In this document: positions 32,528-42,370 of the stretch, piece by piece | Layout of the letters: every line of letters begins with the position of its first letter | Numbering within the stretch: the stretch's first letter is position 1 | Assembly: GCF_002741105.1 (NCBI RefSeq) | Contig: NZ_NIQU01000004.1 | Coordinates: 124,001 to 188,000, forward strand | Origin: Pseudomonas sediminis | GTDB taxonomy: Bacteria; Pseudomonadota; Gammaproteobacteria; Pseudomonadales; Pseudomonadaceae | Direction: 5' to 3' | DNA length: 64,000 bases | Program-made: the position numbers and the translations under genes | Notes under the pieces: model-generated | What the model was told of the DNA's origin: nothing | What the model saw: the letters and a program-made list of their open reading frames with translations, nothing else | The model's database searches: none

Positions 32528-33535
32528 TCACAACGCGCGACCCTCCTGTAAAGCACGGTACTGATTCGGCGAGGTGTTGAACCAGCGCATGCACGCCTTG
32601 TGAAAGCTGCTCTGATCACGAAACCCCAGCTGCGCCGAGATGTACTTGAGACTGCGGCTGGTGTTGCGCAGAAAACTGTCAGCCTGACGGCGGCGGGCCT
32701 GGTCCAGCAGCAGGCTGAAGTTCGCCGAATCACGTTCAAGGCCATGCTGCAGGCTGCGCCGGCTCATACCGAGCTGATCGGCAATCTGGCTGAGACTCGG
32801 GCTGATGCCCTGACTCAGTTGCTCGGCCAGAACGCGCCTTACCCTGGCTTCCAGCGATCCATCCACCTGCTCACTCATGCGCGCCTGCGCATATTCGACG
32901 TGCAGGGGATGCAGGGCTACGGCCGCAGTGGGCAGTTCGATCGCACCAGCCTCGACGCTGAAGGTCATGCAATTGCGCCGTGCCGAGAAATACAGGTTAT
33001 CGCCAAACAGGCGCCGCAACTGCCGCGTGTCGGCAGGCTCGGGATAGGTCAGCTCCAGCATCAATGGCATGGGCCGCTGAAACGGCGAAAGCCAGTGCAC
33101 GATGGCAAAGATCAAGGCCGCCCCCGCATCGATGAAGGCTCGCGGAGCCCGCTGGGCCACCGTGGCGTTCTCCAGGCCAACCAGCTTCAGGCGATCGACA
33201 TGGTGCTCCAGAAACATGTGCGAGCCGTCGCTGGTCATCGGGTGATAATCGGCCAGGCGCTGCAACGCATGAGCCAGCGTCGGACTGGACATCAGCGCGT
33301 AGCTCTGCGCACCAAGAATGCACGGGTGAAAATGCTCGTATGCATTCAGCCCCATGTCCGCATCACCCGTTTCGCTCACGAGTGCACTCAGCAGACGGTA
33401 GACCAGCATCACCCTGACCGGCTCGCCTCCGGCCAAGACCTGATCCAACCCAGGTAGATACCTGGCCAGCGCTACACCTTTGCTCGCAAATGCCTTGGTC
33501 ATTACCTGGAAACAGGCATTTGTAATCGTATGCAT
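32528..33535 (-). CDS. AraC-family regulator with OruR/ArgR-type sensor domain
   Basis: The 335-aa protein has an N-terminal Arabinose_bd-type domain (about 15-210, with PEPADTRQLRRLFGDNLYFSA) and a C-terminal AraC helix-turn-helix pair (about 235-330: SLSQIADQLGMSRRSLQHGL and ISAQLGFRDQSSFHKACMRW). I chose ATG 33535, with AGGAA about 8 bases upstream; a TTG directly before it is also in frame. It lies upstream of gntR on the same strand, 163 bases apart, and may belong to the same sugar-acid region. Its target is unknown. Confidence 0.88.
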   Translation of the reverse strand: MHTITNACFQVMTKAFASKGVALARYLPGLDQVLAGGEPVRVMLVYRLLSALVSETGDADMGLNAYEHFHPCILGAQSYALMSSPTLAHALQRLADYHPMTSDGSHMFLEHHVDRLKLVGLENATVAQRAPRAFIDAGAALIFAIVHWLSPFQRPMPLMLELTYPEPADTRQLRRLFGDNLYFSARRNCMTFSVEAGAIELPTAAVALHPLHVEYAQARMSEQVDGSLEARVRRVLAEQLSQGISPSLSQIADQLGMSRRSLQHGLERDSANFSLLLDQARRRQADSFLRNTSRSLKYISAQLGFRDQSSFHKACMRWFNTSPNQYRALQEGRAL

Positions 33536-33982
33536 CAAGTATTCCTGAGCGACAACCTAATTGGCCCACCCAAATAACACGCAGAAAAAGAAGGCTGGGC
33601 CAGAGGACATACGATTGGTTTCCCGGAACACTTCTCACCTCATAAATCGAGTGCGAGGATGACGCAGGCGAGTTGCCAGCACTCTTAATCTCTACAAGAA
33701 ACTGGAATTGCCTCTATCGGTAAATAGTCACTTCGTGAGCAAGATGTGACTGCCTCGCACTCGAGCGCTGTGAAACCTCATATGACCAGTGCGCAATACG
33801 CAGGCACTTGGCCAGTTCAAAAAACTTCATAAGGCGCATAGCGCCATTACCTATCGATCAGTGATTGCACACCACGACAAAGCGGGTGACGGCATCTTTT
33901 TTTCATTGCCAACGAATTCATTACAGGGACAGGGAAAGATGCACAGCCCCCGAGATACCGCCCTTTTCAGAGACGCCCTGGC
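33536..33982 (+). other. Non-coding gap with possible 15-aa leader peptide
   Basis: The 447-base stretch is AT-richer than its surroundings and has no convincing gene. One small frame, 33939-33986, starts with ATG after AGGGAAAG and encodes 15 residues (MHSPRDTALFRDALA). Its stop overlaps the EAL gene start by 4 bases (ATGA), so it could act as a coupling leader. This is weak evidence. Confidence 0.35.
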
Positions 33983-34780
33983 ATGACCAGCCATGAGCCT
34001 TTCTTTCGCCTTGTAACCAGCAACCCGCTGAATGATCTGCAGCGAGCACACCTGTTTTACGATCAGCTACAACGCGGTCAATTTCACCTGGCCTTCCAGC
34101 CCGTGGTCGCTCCCGGCGAAACCCAGCGAGTGCTGTACCGTGAGAGCCTGCTGCGTCATACAGGCGAGGGGCTGGGCTTCAATCCCTTCCCCTTGCTGGA
34201 GCGGCTGCACGTCATACGGCCGCTGGATCATCGCGTGATCTGCACTGTACTCACGCTGCTACAGGACAACCCGACACTGACCCTGGGCTGCAACATTTCC
34301 GCGCTCAGCACCGTGCTCGACAACGATTGGGATCAGTTGCTGGAGCGTTTCTCCAGCGATCCCGAGGTGACCAGCCGCCTGGTCATCGAAATCACCGAAA
34401 GCGCCGTGCCACCCAGCCACCGTAGCGCGGTCGATCTGGTTCATCGCCTGCGCCATGCCGGCTGCCGGGTAGCAGTCGACGACTTCGGTTCGGGCTTCGG
34501 CACATTGTCGTTCATTCAGCAAAGCCAGCCGGACATCATCAAGATCGACCAGAGCTATATACAACGCGCGCGTAATAGTACTCAGGGCGAGAAAACGCTC
34601 AAGTATCTGCTGGAACTGTGCAAGACATTGGCCCCCTGCGTAATAGTCGAAGGCGTCGAAACCTCTGCCGATTTAAATCTGGCGAAAAGTCTCGGCAGCT
34701 ATTGGGTGCAAGGTTATTTATTCGGGCACCCAACAGCCGACTTGAGCGGAATGCAAGGCTCTTCTCGCATCACTAATTAA
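33983..34780 (+). CDS. EAL-domain c-di-GMP phosphodiesterase
   Basis: The 265-aa protein is a stand-alone EAL domain with no sensor. The signature EAL is ESL (YRESLLR, E54). The remaining catalytic set is present: N104, E136 in EITE, DD at 166-167 (DDFGSG), K187 (KIDQSY), E224 in EGVET and Q244. With the glutamate of the signature kept, hydrolysis of c-di-GMP to pGpG is plausible. It has no obvious strong ribosome-binding site, so coupling to an upstream leader is possible. It precedes a chemoreceptor gene by 89 bases and lies near the pel operon, whose PelD binds c-di-GMP. Confidence 0.9.
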   Translation: MTSHEPFFRLVTSNPLNDLQRAHLFYDQLQRGQFHLAFQPVVAPGETQRVLYRESLLRHTGEGLGFNPFPLLERLHVIRPLDHRVICTVLTLLQDNPTLTLGCNISALSTVLDNDWDQLLERFSSDPEVTSRLVIEITESAVPPSHRSAVDLVHRLRHAGCRVAVDDFGSGFGTLSFIQQSQPDIIKIDQSYIQRARNSTQGEKTLKYLLELCKTLAPCVIVEGVETSADLNLAKSLGSYWVQGYLFGHPTADLSGMQGSSRITN

Positions 34781-34869
34781 CCGACGTGGCCACCGATATA
34801 AAAGTTGATCACTCAATCAACTTTTATCGCCTATCCATAAATCATCACACTGCTTTTCACGAGGTCGCC

Positions 34870-36495
34870 ATGTTACTGAGAAAGATGAAGATCGGTTGGC
34901 GTGCGGCTGCCAGCTTCTCCATGCTCGCACTGCTGGTATTGATACTGGGCTGGATCACCCTGACGCAAATGTCACGCATGGACGATATGTCCGACGCCAT
35001 CGAAGAAAAGTGGTTTCCCTCGGTACTCGCGCTGGATGAAATGAACATGAGCGCAGCGAGGATTCGTGCGCTGACGTTGCGCATTTATATCTCCCGCAAT
35101 GCCGAAAAGCGCAGCACCGACCTGGCTGCTCTCGAACAGGCGAAGAAGGATCTGGCACGCGTCGAGCAAACGTACGCCACCTTCATCACTTCGACCGAAG
35201 AACAGGCAGCCTTTGACAGCTTTCGCAGCAACCGAGAACGCTATATGGCCAGTCAGGCCGAGGTGATGGAAGCGATTCTCACCGGTAACGACATGCAGGT
35301 CAGCCAACTGGTAGAGGGCACACTGAGCGAAACGGCCGACGATCTGACGGCATCGATGCGAGAACTGATGCTGCTCAACAAGGCTGGCGCCGGCAATGCC
35401 TCGGCGCAGAGTGAAGATGCCTACGACAACGCCAGGCATATCGTGCAGACCGCCGTTGCCGTGGCCATGCTGCTGACGGTAGTACTCGCCCTGCTGTTCA
35501 CGCGCAGCATCGTCGCGCCGCTGAACATGGCGGTGAGCATGGCCGATGACATTGCCGCCGGTGACCTCAGCCGTGAAATCAGCGACGAGGGCCAGGATGA
35601 ACCGGCACAGTTGCTGGCCGCACTCGCCAGCATGCGTAACAGCCTGCGCGACACCATTCAGCAGATCGCAGACTCGTCCAGCCAGCTGGCATCTGCCTCC
35701 GAAGAGCTGCATGCCGTCACCGAGGCCAGCACACGCGGGCTGCACCAGCAGAGCAACGAGATCGAGCAGGCCGCCACTGCAGTCAACCAGATGACCGCCG
35801 CCGTGGAAGAGGTGGCGCGCAACGCCGTCAGCACGTCCGAGGCCTCACATGAAAGCAATCAGAGTGCGTGTCGCGGCCATTCCCAGGTTGGCCAGACGAT
35901 CGACTCGATTCGCCTGCTGACTCAGGACATCGGTACCACTGGTGAAGAGGTCGGTCGCCTCGCGGGCAATGTGCGCAATATCGGTCAGGTCATCAACGTG
36001 ATCCGTGCCATTGCCGAACAAACCAACCTGCTGGCGCTCAACGCGGCCATCGAGGCTGCACGGGCCGGTGAGCAGGGCCGTGGCTTCGCCGTAGTGGCCG
36101 ACGAGGTGCGCGCCCTCGCCCACCGTACGCAGCAATCGACCGGTGAGGTCGAGCAGATGATCGCGCTGATTCAGAAAGAGACCGAACAGGCCGTGCAGGC
36201 GATGGACGACAGCATGCAGCGCACCAATTCAACACTCGACCTGGCCCAGGCCGCCGGGCAAGCGCTGGAGGAAATCACCCAGTCCATCGGCGCGATCAAC
36301 GAACGCAACCTGGTGATCGCCAGCGCCTCGGAACAACAGGCGCAGGTAGCGCGCGAGGTGGATCGCAACCTGGTCAACATTCGCGACCTGTCGCAACAAA
36401 GTTCGGCCGGCGCCGATCAGACCACCGCCGCCAGCCAGGAGCTGTCACGCCTGGCAGTCGACCTCAGCACGCTGGTGACGCGCTTTCGGTTGTGA
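34870..36495 (+). CDS. Methyl-accepting chemotaxis protein
   Basis: The 541-aa receptor has TM1 (about 12-32), a periplasmic four-helix-bundle ligand domain (about 35-185), TM2 (near 195-215, VAVAMLLTVVLALLF), a HAMP domain and a cytoplasmic signalling domain with the hairpin tip motif EQTNLLALNAAIEAARAGEQGRGFAVVADEVR. I chose ATG 34870 (MLLRKMKIGWRAA) since GAGGT lies just upstream; the frame opens further but without support. The C-terminus lacks a CheR-docking pentapeptide. Ligand not predictable. Confidence 0.95.
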   Translation: MLLRKMKIGWRAAASFSMLALLVLILGWITLTQMSRMDDMSDAIEEKWFPSVLALDEMNMSAARIRALTLRIYISRNAEKRSTDLAALEQAKKDLARVEQTYATFITSTEEQAAFDSFRSNRERYMASQAEVMEAILTGNDMQVSQLVEGTLSETADDLTASMRELMLLNKAGAGNASAQSEDAYDNARHIVQTAVAVAMLLTVVLALLFTRSIVAPLNMAVSMADDIAAGDLSREISDEGQDEPAQLLAALASMRNSLRDTIQQIADSSSQLASASEELHAVTEASTRGLHQQSNEIEQAATAVNQMTAAVEEVARNAVSTSEASHESNQSACRGHSQVGQTIDSIRLLTQDIGTTGEEVGRLAGNVRNIGQVINVIRAIAEQTNLLALNAAIEAARAGEQGRGFAVVADEVRALAHRTQQSTGEVEQMIALIQKETEQAVQAMDDSMQRTNSTLDLAQAAGQALEEITQSIGAINERNLVIASASEQQAQVAREVDRNLVNIRDLSQQSSAGADQTTAASQELSRLAVDLSTLVTRFRL

Positions 36496-36525
36496 CGCCA
36501 CAACCCGACTGTCTTTCAACTACTT

Positions 36526-36559
36526 GGGCTCAAGGGCAAGTGTGATCGCACTTGAGTCC
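36526..36559. terminator. Possible hairpin between the convergent MCP and pelG genes
   Basis: GGGCTCAAG (36526-36534) pairs with CTTGAGTCC (36551-36559) with one G-T pair, and CAAGTG can pair with CACTTG inside. No T tract is seen, so it is only a candidate terminator for the two convergent genes. Confidence 0.4.
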
Positions 36560-36590
36560 GTGTCAGCGCATGCAGGGCGAGCCACCTCGC

Positions 36591-37961
36591 TTAGCGGCTA
36601 AGCATGAAGGTTTCAAACTCGAGATCGTCCAGCGCCTCATTGAGACGGTACAACCCCAGGAGCACGCACAGCAGCAGCGACAGGGTGAAACCATAGCCGA
36701 AGAAAGTCGGGCCGAGCATCTGGCTGAACAGGGTCAGCGCACCGTTTGCCAGGACGAAGAGAACGCAGAGTTCAAGGACGATGGCGCGCTTGTCCAGATA
36801 GAAGAACACGTTGAGCAAGGCCATGAACACTACCTGAATGCTCACGCCGATCACGTCGATGTAGAACAGCGGCAGGTAGTAGTGCGAGATACCCAGCCAG
36901 GACAACAACTGCGGCGCGAGCAGAAACAGCAGAACCAGGGTCAGCCCCTGAACCTTGCAGATTTCCATCAGGCCCTGGCGAATCGCCAGAATCATCTGCT
37001 CCTTGAGCCAGCCGATGTGCTGCAGGGTTTCCCCGCCGCGAATCGCGTCATAGACCCGCTCGTACCACTCGGCAAAGTCGGTTTCGATGCGCACCAGGAA
37101 TACAGCCATGCCGGGGATGATCGACAGGTAGGCGAGGAAGATCGGTAGGTCATAGAGGATTGACGCCCGTAGCGGACCGATCACGGCTTCGGAAGTCGAA
37201 GGGTTGAACCAGAAGATGAACTTGTCGATCCAGATGCCCAGGTTGTAGCAGAGCCCTGTCAGCAACAGGCTGCCGAATACCTGGCGACGCTTGAGAAAAT
37301 CGAACGCGACCAGGCGCTCGGCCGGATACTCGCGAAGGATGTCGAACAGGAAGATGAACAGTAGGCTGGAGTGACCGATCAGCAGGCCGAGCAGCAGGCC
37401 GTCGATATTGAGAAAGCGCAGCAGATAGGCCGAAGCAACCATCAGCGAGTAGCCGAGGAACATCACCCCGAGAATGCGGTTGTAGGCCTTCATCCCGGAC
37501 AGGAAGATGATCACCAGCCACAGGTTGCACAGCACCACGAAGTTGGCCATCACCAGCAGGCGATAGGAAAACGACTGATCGAACAGCAGGCCCAGCACAC
37601 AGATCGCCAGCAGCCCCGAGACGATCGTCACCAGCAGCAGGATGCCCACCAGGTTGGGCAGGATCAGATCCAGGCGTTTCTCGAACAGCCGGTCGGAGAC
37701 GAAGCGGGTGAAGAACAGCTGCAGCCCACCAGTGAGGATCAGCGAGGTGGCCATCAGATACGTCACGGTGACCAGGAACTGACCGATCAGCGTTTCCGGC
37801 AGCACCGCCCCGAGGCTCAGTACACCGATGAGCATCACGCTGATGATCGACAATACCCACGGGCCGGAACTGATCAGGCCGGCATACAGGTAGGCGCGCA
37901 TCGTCGAGGTGTAGGAGTCCTTGGACAGGATCTTCCTCAGTTCAAAACCTATGCCCGCCAT
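36591..37961 (-). CDS. pelG: Pel polysaccharide export inner-membrane protein PelG
   Basis: PelG is the polytopic partner that moves nascent Pel polysaccharide across the inner membrane with PelD, PelE and PelF. The 456-aa protein starts MAGIGFELRKILSKDSYTSTMRAYLYAG, the conserved PelG N-terminus, and is hydrophobic throughout with about 12 helices. The gene directly follows pelF: TAA and ATG are adjacent (TAAATG). It is the last gene of the operon. Confidence 0.96.
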   Translation of the reverse strand: MAGIGFELRKILSKDSYTSTMRAYLYAGLISSGPWVLSIISVMLIGVLSLGAVLPETLIGQFLVTVTYLMATSLILTGGLQLFFTRFVSDRLFEKRLDLILPNLVGILLLVTIVSGLLAICVLGLLFDQSFSYRLLVMANFVVLCNLWLVIIFLSGMKAYNRILGVMFLGYSLMVASAYLLRFLNIDGLLLGLLIGHSSLLFIFLFDILREYPAERLVAFDFLKRRQVFGSLLLTGLCYNLGIWIDKFIFWFNPSTSEAVIGPLRASILYDLPIFLAYLSIIPGMAVFLVRIETDFAEWYERVYDAIRGGETLQHIGWLKEQMILAIRQGLMEICKVQGLTLVLLFLLAPQLLSWLGISHYYLPLFYIDVIGVSIQVVFMALLNVFFYLDKRAIVLELCVLFVLANGALTLFSQMLGPTFFGYGFTLSLLLCVLLGLYRLNEALDDLEFETFMLSR

Positions 37962-39488
37962 TTACGCGCTCTCCGTGCCTTCGCGATACAACTCGCGATA
38001 GCGCGCGAGCATCAGTTCTTCGGTGTAGTAACGTCGCACGCGCTCCAGGCCGACGGCCTGGGCCGCCTTCCAGCGTTCGGGATTGCGTAACAGCGAAAGG
38101 ATGGCGCGCGAGGTAGCCTGTGGGTCGGCAATTGCTACCACCTCCCCAGCCGAGCCAAGCTGACGATCCTCCTGCGTGGAGCCTTCGACCAACTCGCGGC
38201 AGGAGCCTACGTCACTGGTCACCACCGGCGTGCCGGCCGCCCAGGCCTCGAGCACCACCAGCGGCTGCGCCTCACTGATCGAGGTCAGCACCATTACGCC
38301 CAACTGCGGTACGACTTCGCGCACCTGACGGAAGCCGAGAAAGCGCACCTTGTCCTGCAGCCCCAGACTGGCCACCAGGCTGTGGCACTCGGCCGCGTAA
38401 TCCGGATCTTCTTCTTCCGGACCCACGATCCAGCCCTCGGCTTCGGGTATGACGCTGACCACACCACGGATGGCGCGGATGAAGGTTTTGACGTCCTTGA
38501 TCGGTACCACCCGCCCAACCAGGCCGGCTACCGGTGGTACGCCTTCTGGTCGGCTGAGCAGTGCCTGATCCCAGCTGGCCAGGTCGATGCCATTGGGGAT
38601 CACCCGAGTACGCTCCTCGGGAGCGCCATCGAGAACCTGACGTCGCCTGTTGCCTTCGTACAGCGCGATGATGGAGTGTGCAGATCGGTAGGTGATCAGC
38701 CCGATACGTTCGAAGAAGCGGATCCACAGTCTGCGGATGTAGCTGACCTCCGCATCGAGGCCGGTGCTCAGGCGCTCGTCGGGACTTTCGGCGATCCAGC
38801 CCGCCTGCGCCAGATCGATCTTGCGCTCCTTGGTATAGATGCCGTGCTCGCTAAGCAGGTAATAACAGCCCCAACGGCGCTGCAAAACGCTGCCCAGCAT
38901 GCCCGCGTAACCAGTGGAGATCGAGTGCAGCATACGTGCGCGCGGCAGCGTTCTGGAGACCTCCGCAAGCATGAACAGCGGCGCCTGCATGGAGCGCAGC
39001 GTCCAGAAGTAATTGACGAATGACGGATCGGCGCAGTGTTGGGTATATCCATCGACGATGGCATCCCAGCTGGCACGACTTTGCAGGAAGGCCTCACGGC
39101 CGATGCGCCCGGCCGCCAGGGTGTCGACGAATGCATCACCCTGCTCAGCGCTGGGCTCCTCCGGGTTGTGCAGGAATCGATGCACATCCAGCATCAGCTC
39201 GGCCAGCTCTGCGCTCGCACGGGTACTGGTGGTGGGAATCGAACTCCAGGAGTCTTCGAGGAAATGCTCCTGAATGTGCACCACGTTGTCCGGGATGGCG
39301 TAATGGCGCTTGCCGTAGGCCTCCTTCTGACCACCGATGAACAACACCGAGAAGGTCAGGTCAGGCAGCCCCAGGATCAGCTGATTGATCCAGCTCGACA
39401 CGCCCCCGCGCACATAGGGCCAGGTTCCCTCGAGCAACAGGCAGACATCGACGCTCTGTACGTCGGGAACAACGGATTTCTCACTCAT
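37962..39488 (-). CDS. pelF: Pel glycosyltransferase PelF
   Basis: PelF is the cytoplasmic GT4-family glycosyltransferase that polymerises Pel. The 508-aa protein begins with VCLLLEGTWPYVRGGVSSW, the PelF signature, and has the GT4 E-x7-E motif in SEAQPLVVLE, with RVIPNGIDL in the hinge region. It overlaps pelE by 4 bases and touches pelG. Length matches the Pseudomonas aeruginosa protein. Confidence 0.96.
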   Translation of the reverse strand: MSEKSVVPDVQSVDVCLLLEGTWPYVRGGVSSWINQLILGLPDLTFSVLFIGGQKEAYGKRHYAIPDNVVHIQEHFLEDSWSSIPTTSTRASAELAELMLDVHRFLHNPEEPSAEQGDAFVDTLAAGRIGREAFLQSRASWDAIVDGYTQHCADPSFVNYFWTLRSMQAPLFMLAEVSRTLPRARMLHSISTGYAGMLGSVLQRRWGCYYLLSEHGIYTKERKIDLAQAGWIAESPDERLSTGLDAEVSYIRRLWIRFFERIGLITYRSAHSIIALYEGNRRRQVLDGAPEERTRVIPNGIDLASWDQALLSRPEGVPPVAGLVGRVVPIKDVKTFIRAIRGVVSVIPEAEGWIVGPEEEDPDYAAECHSLVASLGLQDKVRFLGFRQVREVVPQLGVMVLTSISEAQPLVVLEAWAAGTPVVTSDVGSCRELVEGSTQEDRQLGSAGEVVAIADPQATSRAILSLLRNPERWKAAQAVGLERVRRYYTEELMLARYRELYREGTESA

Positions 39489-40474
39489 AACCAGTATCTT
39501 GCCAATGCCGCGAAGGGAGGACGTTGCAACAGCTCGGCCGGCATAGTCGCCAGCATTTGCGGGATGTCCGCATAGCGTTGCCGCAGGAATGCGATCTCGG
39601 CCCGATAAGGCGCCAGCTGCACCGCATCCATCCCGGCCTGCCCCGACTGGTCGAACTGCGCCAACGCCTCATCGAGATTGCCCTGTTCCATGGCGATACG
39701 CCCGGCCAGCAAGTGCAGTTCGCCACCCGAGTTGCCTTGCAGCGCCGCCATCACATGGCTCCAGGCTTGCTGCAACACGTGCTCCAGAACACTGCCCTGA
39801 GCCAGGCCGACATAGGCGAGCTCCCAGTACCAACGCGCCAGTTGCCCATGCAGGGCGAACTTGCGGTCCGTGCTGACGCTTTCCATGTCAGCCAAGGCGT
39901 GTTCGATACGCTGGTTGATTCGGCTTTCACGTTGATCGAGCATCGAGTAGGCCAGCAGACGCACGTCGTCAGATGGATCACGCAGCGCCAGCTTGAGAAT
40001 CGGGATGGCTTCCTTGCTACGCATGCGTCGTGTCGCGAAGATCGCAGTCAAACGCTGATCGGGGTCACGTGCATGACGCAGCACGTCCTGAAGGCCACCA
40101 TCGCTGAACATCAACTCCTGCTTGCGCTCGCGCGGCCGGAAAGGCAGCTCGGGAACGGCGGTCGCCTCCCAGGACTGAACCTTGCGCTTGCGCGGCAAGT
40201 AGAGGGCCGGAAACAGCGCCAGCGCTACGCCGATCATGCCGATCAAAGGGATGAAGAATGAGACGCTGAAAATGAACAGCAGGCTCCAAGGCAAGGGGTA
40301 GCGATAGCGGCGCGGCAGCAGCAGCCAGATTCCGGCAGCCAGCATGGCGCTTCCCAGGCCATGCGCGGAGGCATAGAGCAACGCAGCCTGATGAATCGGG
40401 AGATCGCTGACCGCACTGGCCCAGCTCCCGACCTCAAGCAGCGCAGCGCCGCTAAATAGCCACTTGCTGATCAT
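39485..40474 (-). CDS. pelE: Pel biosynthesis membrane protein PelE
   Basis: The 329-aa protein has two N-terminal transmembrane segments (about 35-52 and 58-90) followed by a cytoplasmic helical TPR-like region, the PelE layout. In P. aeruginosa PelE joins PelD, PelF and PelG in the synthase complex. It overlaps pelD by 23 bases and pelF by 4, so the genes are coupled. Confidence 0.93.
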   Translation of the reverse strand: MISKWLFSGAALLEVGSWASAVSDLPIHQAALLYASAHGLGSAMLAAGIWLLLPRRYRYPLPWSLLFIFSVSFFIPLIGMIGVALALFPALYLPRKRKVQSWEATAVPELPFRPRERKQELMFSDGGLQDVLRHARDPDQRLTAIFATRRMRSKEAIPILKLALRDPSDDVRLLAYSMLDQRESRINQRIEHALADMESVSTDRKFALHGQLARWYWELAYVGLAQGSVLEHVLQQAWSHVMAALQGNSGGELHLLAGRIAMEQGNLDEALAQFDQSGQAGMDAVQLAPYRAEIAFLRQRYADIPQMLATMPAELLQRPPFAALARYWL

Positions 40475-41825
40475 TCAATGCGCACTCGTTGAAGAGGAAG
40501 TGTCTCAAGGCATCCCGCTCATCACCGCCCTCGAACAGGAACTGATGCGTCTGTACACCGAGCGAATCAAAATCTCGGCCCTGGCCAAAGCGCTCTGCAA
40601 AAAGCTGGCGGATACGCACCAGATATCCCTGCGCGCCCTCACCCGAGGTCAGCGGCAGCAGCACCAGCACCAGGCGACTGCCGCGACCGTTGATGACCTT
40701 GAGCTGGACATCAAGACCGCGCTGGCTGCCTTCCAGAAGACGCTGAACCTCTTCTCCGTTTTCCTCGGAGAGTTCGAACGCATATAGGCTGGCCGGCAGG
40801 GCATGGTCGCGCGCATCGGACAGCGAGCGCTTGAGCAGTTGCGAGTAGTGCTGGGCATCGGCATCTGGCAGTTGCAGCGCCTGCGCATCGCTCATCAACA
40901 GATCGGCGATATGCCCGGCGAGAATCGCCAGCAGGCTGAAACTGCGCTCATGGAACATGAAGAACGGCATCTGCTGAATCGCCAGCACTGCCAGAATGCG
41001 GTCTTCGGTATCGATCAACGGCACACAGACCTGCAACGCGGAATGCCGGACACCCTCGCCGCGATCCAGCACCTCGGAACGCACACTGACCAGCTCGCCG
41101 CGCTGCAGGCACTGGCGCAACAGCACATCGTTGCCGTTCAGCTCGCCCATTTCCCCTAGTGTGGCCAGCGCTCGGGGGTCGACTTGAGCGTTGTCCGTGA
41201 CCCGATAGAGCCCCGCCACTCGCAACGAACCGTATTGGGCAAGCAGGGAGATGACCGTATCGGCCAGGGTCTTCAGGGCGTCGCGATCACCAGGCAAGGC
41301 ACGCAGCTGTTCGCGCAAGCTCAGGAGTGAGCTGCGCAGACTCTGGTCGTTGCCCGCTACACGTTGCTCCAGGCGATCATGCGAGATGCGCAGGATATGG
41401 TGGGAGCGGGTGAACTCATCGAGCCGCAGCTGGCGATACTCGTTGGCCAGACTGAGTCGCTCGAGGCGGCGCTCCCAGATGTCGCGGAACTCACCGACCA
41501 GCATGCTGCAGAGCAACATGCCGACGATGAAGGACGCCGGGATGTCCAGATAGAGCTCCCACCCCGACAGCCGAAACACGAACAGCGCAGCAATCAGCAA
41601 TGCGGCGCTGAACAGCCCCTGCAGGAATCCGTAACGAACGCCGAGCAGGATCGGTACGAGAATCATCCAGGGGAACGACGCCACCACGAGCAGGGGGTCG
41701 TCCGGCGATAGCCAGTAGCCGAAACCTAGGGCGAGGAGGCTCAGCAGACAGGTTTCCCACCAGGAAACACGGCCACTGGCCCTCGGCGCAAGAATGAAAT
41801 CCTTGTGGGCAGACTGCATCGTCAT
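40452..41825 (-). CDS. pelD: Pel c-di-GMP receptor PelD
   Basis: PelD activates Pel synthesis when it binds c-di-GMP through a degenerate GGDEF domain. The 457-aa protein has four N-terminal transmembrane helices (about 24-115), a coiled coil, a GAF domain (about 170-315) and the degenerate GGDEF domain. The c-di-GMP-binding residues are kept: RGLD with R369 and D372, and R404, each two residues after the known P. aeruginosa positions 367, 370 and 402. Regulation by c-di-GMP should therefore work. The start overlaps the pelC stop by one base. Confidence 0.96.
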   Translation of the reverse strand: MTMQSAHKDFILAPRASGRVSWWETCLLSLLALGFGYWLSPDDPLLVVASFPWMILVPILLGVRYGFLQGLFSAALLIAALFVFRLSGWELYLDIPASFIVGMLLCSMLVGEFRDIWERRLERLSLANEYRQLRLDEFTRSHHILRISHDRLEQRVAGNDQSLRSSLLSLREQLRALPGDRDALKTLADTVISLLAQYGSLRVAGLYRVTDNAQVDPRALATLGEMGELNGNDVLLRQCLQRGELVSVRSEVLDRGEGVRHSALQVCVPLIDTEDRILAVLAIQQMPFFMFHERSFSLLAILAGHIADLLMSDAQALQLPDADAQHYSQLLKRSLSDARDHALPASLYAFELSEENGEEVQRLLEGSQRGLDVQLKVINGRGSRLVLVLLPLTSGEGAQGYLVRIRQLFAERFGQGRDFDSLGVQTHQFLFEGGDERDALRHFLFNECALNDQQVAI

Positions 41826-42343
41826 TACTCGAAGTCGAGGTTACCGACCAGCTCACGCAGCACCTTCTGCGCCGCCCCCGCCAGACTCTCGCGCGACCAA
41901 CCCGCACGGGCGCCGCTCGAGCTCCAGACCACACGGCCGGTCGCCGGCTCCAGCACCTGCAGGCTGACGCCCACGGCGGGTTCGCCATCGAGGCCATTCT
42001 TGTACTGCCACTCCTCGACGCTACCGGTGATCACGTAAGCCAGACGCTGTTGGCGCGCCCAGTCGAGCGCCTGGATCTGGCGCTCACGGTCGTCCTGCAG
42101 CAACAGGTCCTGACGCGGCGCCTGAGGATACATCAGCGGACGCACGCCCTCTTCGGCCAGGATGCTGATCAGGATCTGCTCTGCGCGCTCACCGGCCTGC
42201 GGAGTCTGGGCGTAGTTGACCAGTGGCGCGACGCCCCAGGCAGCGTTGCGCGGCAGCGTCTGACCACTTTCGCGGGTGAAGCTCGAGCACCCGGTCGCGA
42301 GTGCTGCAATGACCACCAGGGTCAGGCAACGGATGATTTGCAT
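41825..42343 (-). CDS. pelC: Pel outer-membrane lipoprotein PelC
   Basis: PelC forms a ring of lipoproteins at the outer membrane that guides Pel to the PelB channel. The 172-aa protein has a lipobox ending ATGC with the cysteine at about residue 19. I chose ATG 42343 over ATG 42349, as AGGAGG ends only one base before the latter but has correct spacing to the former. It lies between pelB and pelD. Confidence 0.95.
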   Translation of the reverse strand: MQIIRCLTLVVIAALATGCSSFTRESGQTLPRNAAWGVAPLVNYAQTPQAGERAEQILISILAEEGVRPLMYPQAPRQDLLLQDDRERQIQALDWARQQRLAYVITGSVEEWQYKNGLDGEPAVGVSLQVLEPATGRVVWSSSGARAGWSRESLAGAAQKVLRELVGNLDFE

Positions 42344-42370
42344 CGTCATTCCTCCTTTGAGAATCCTTGC

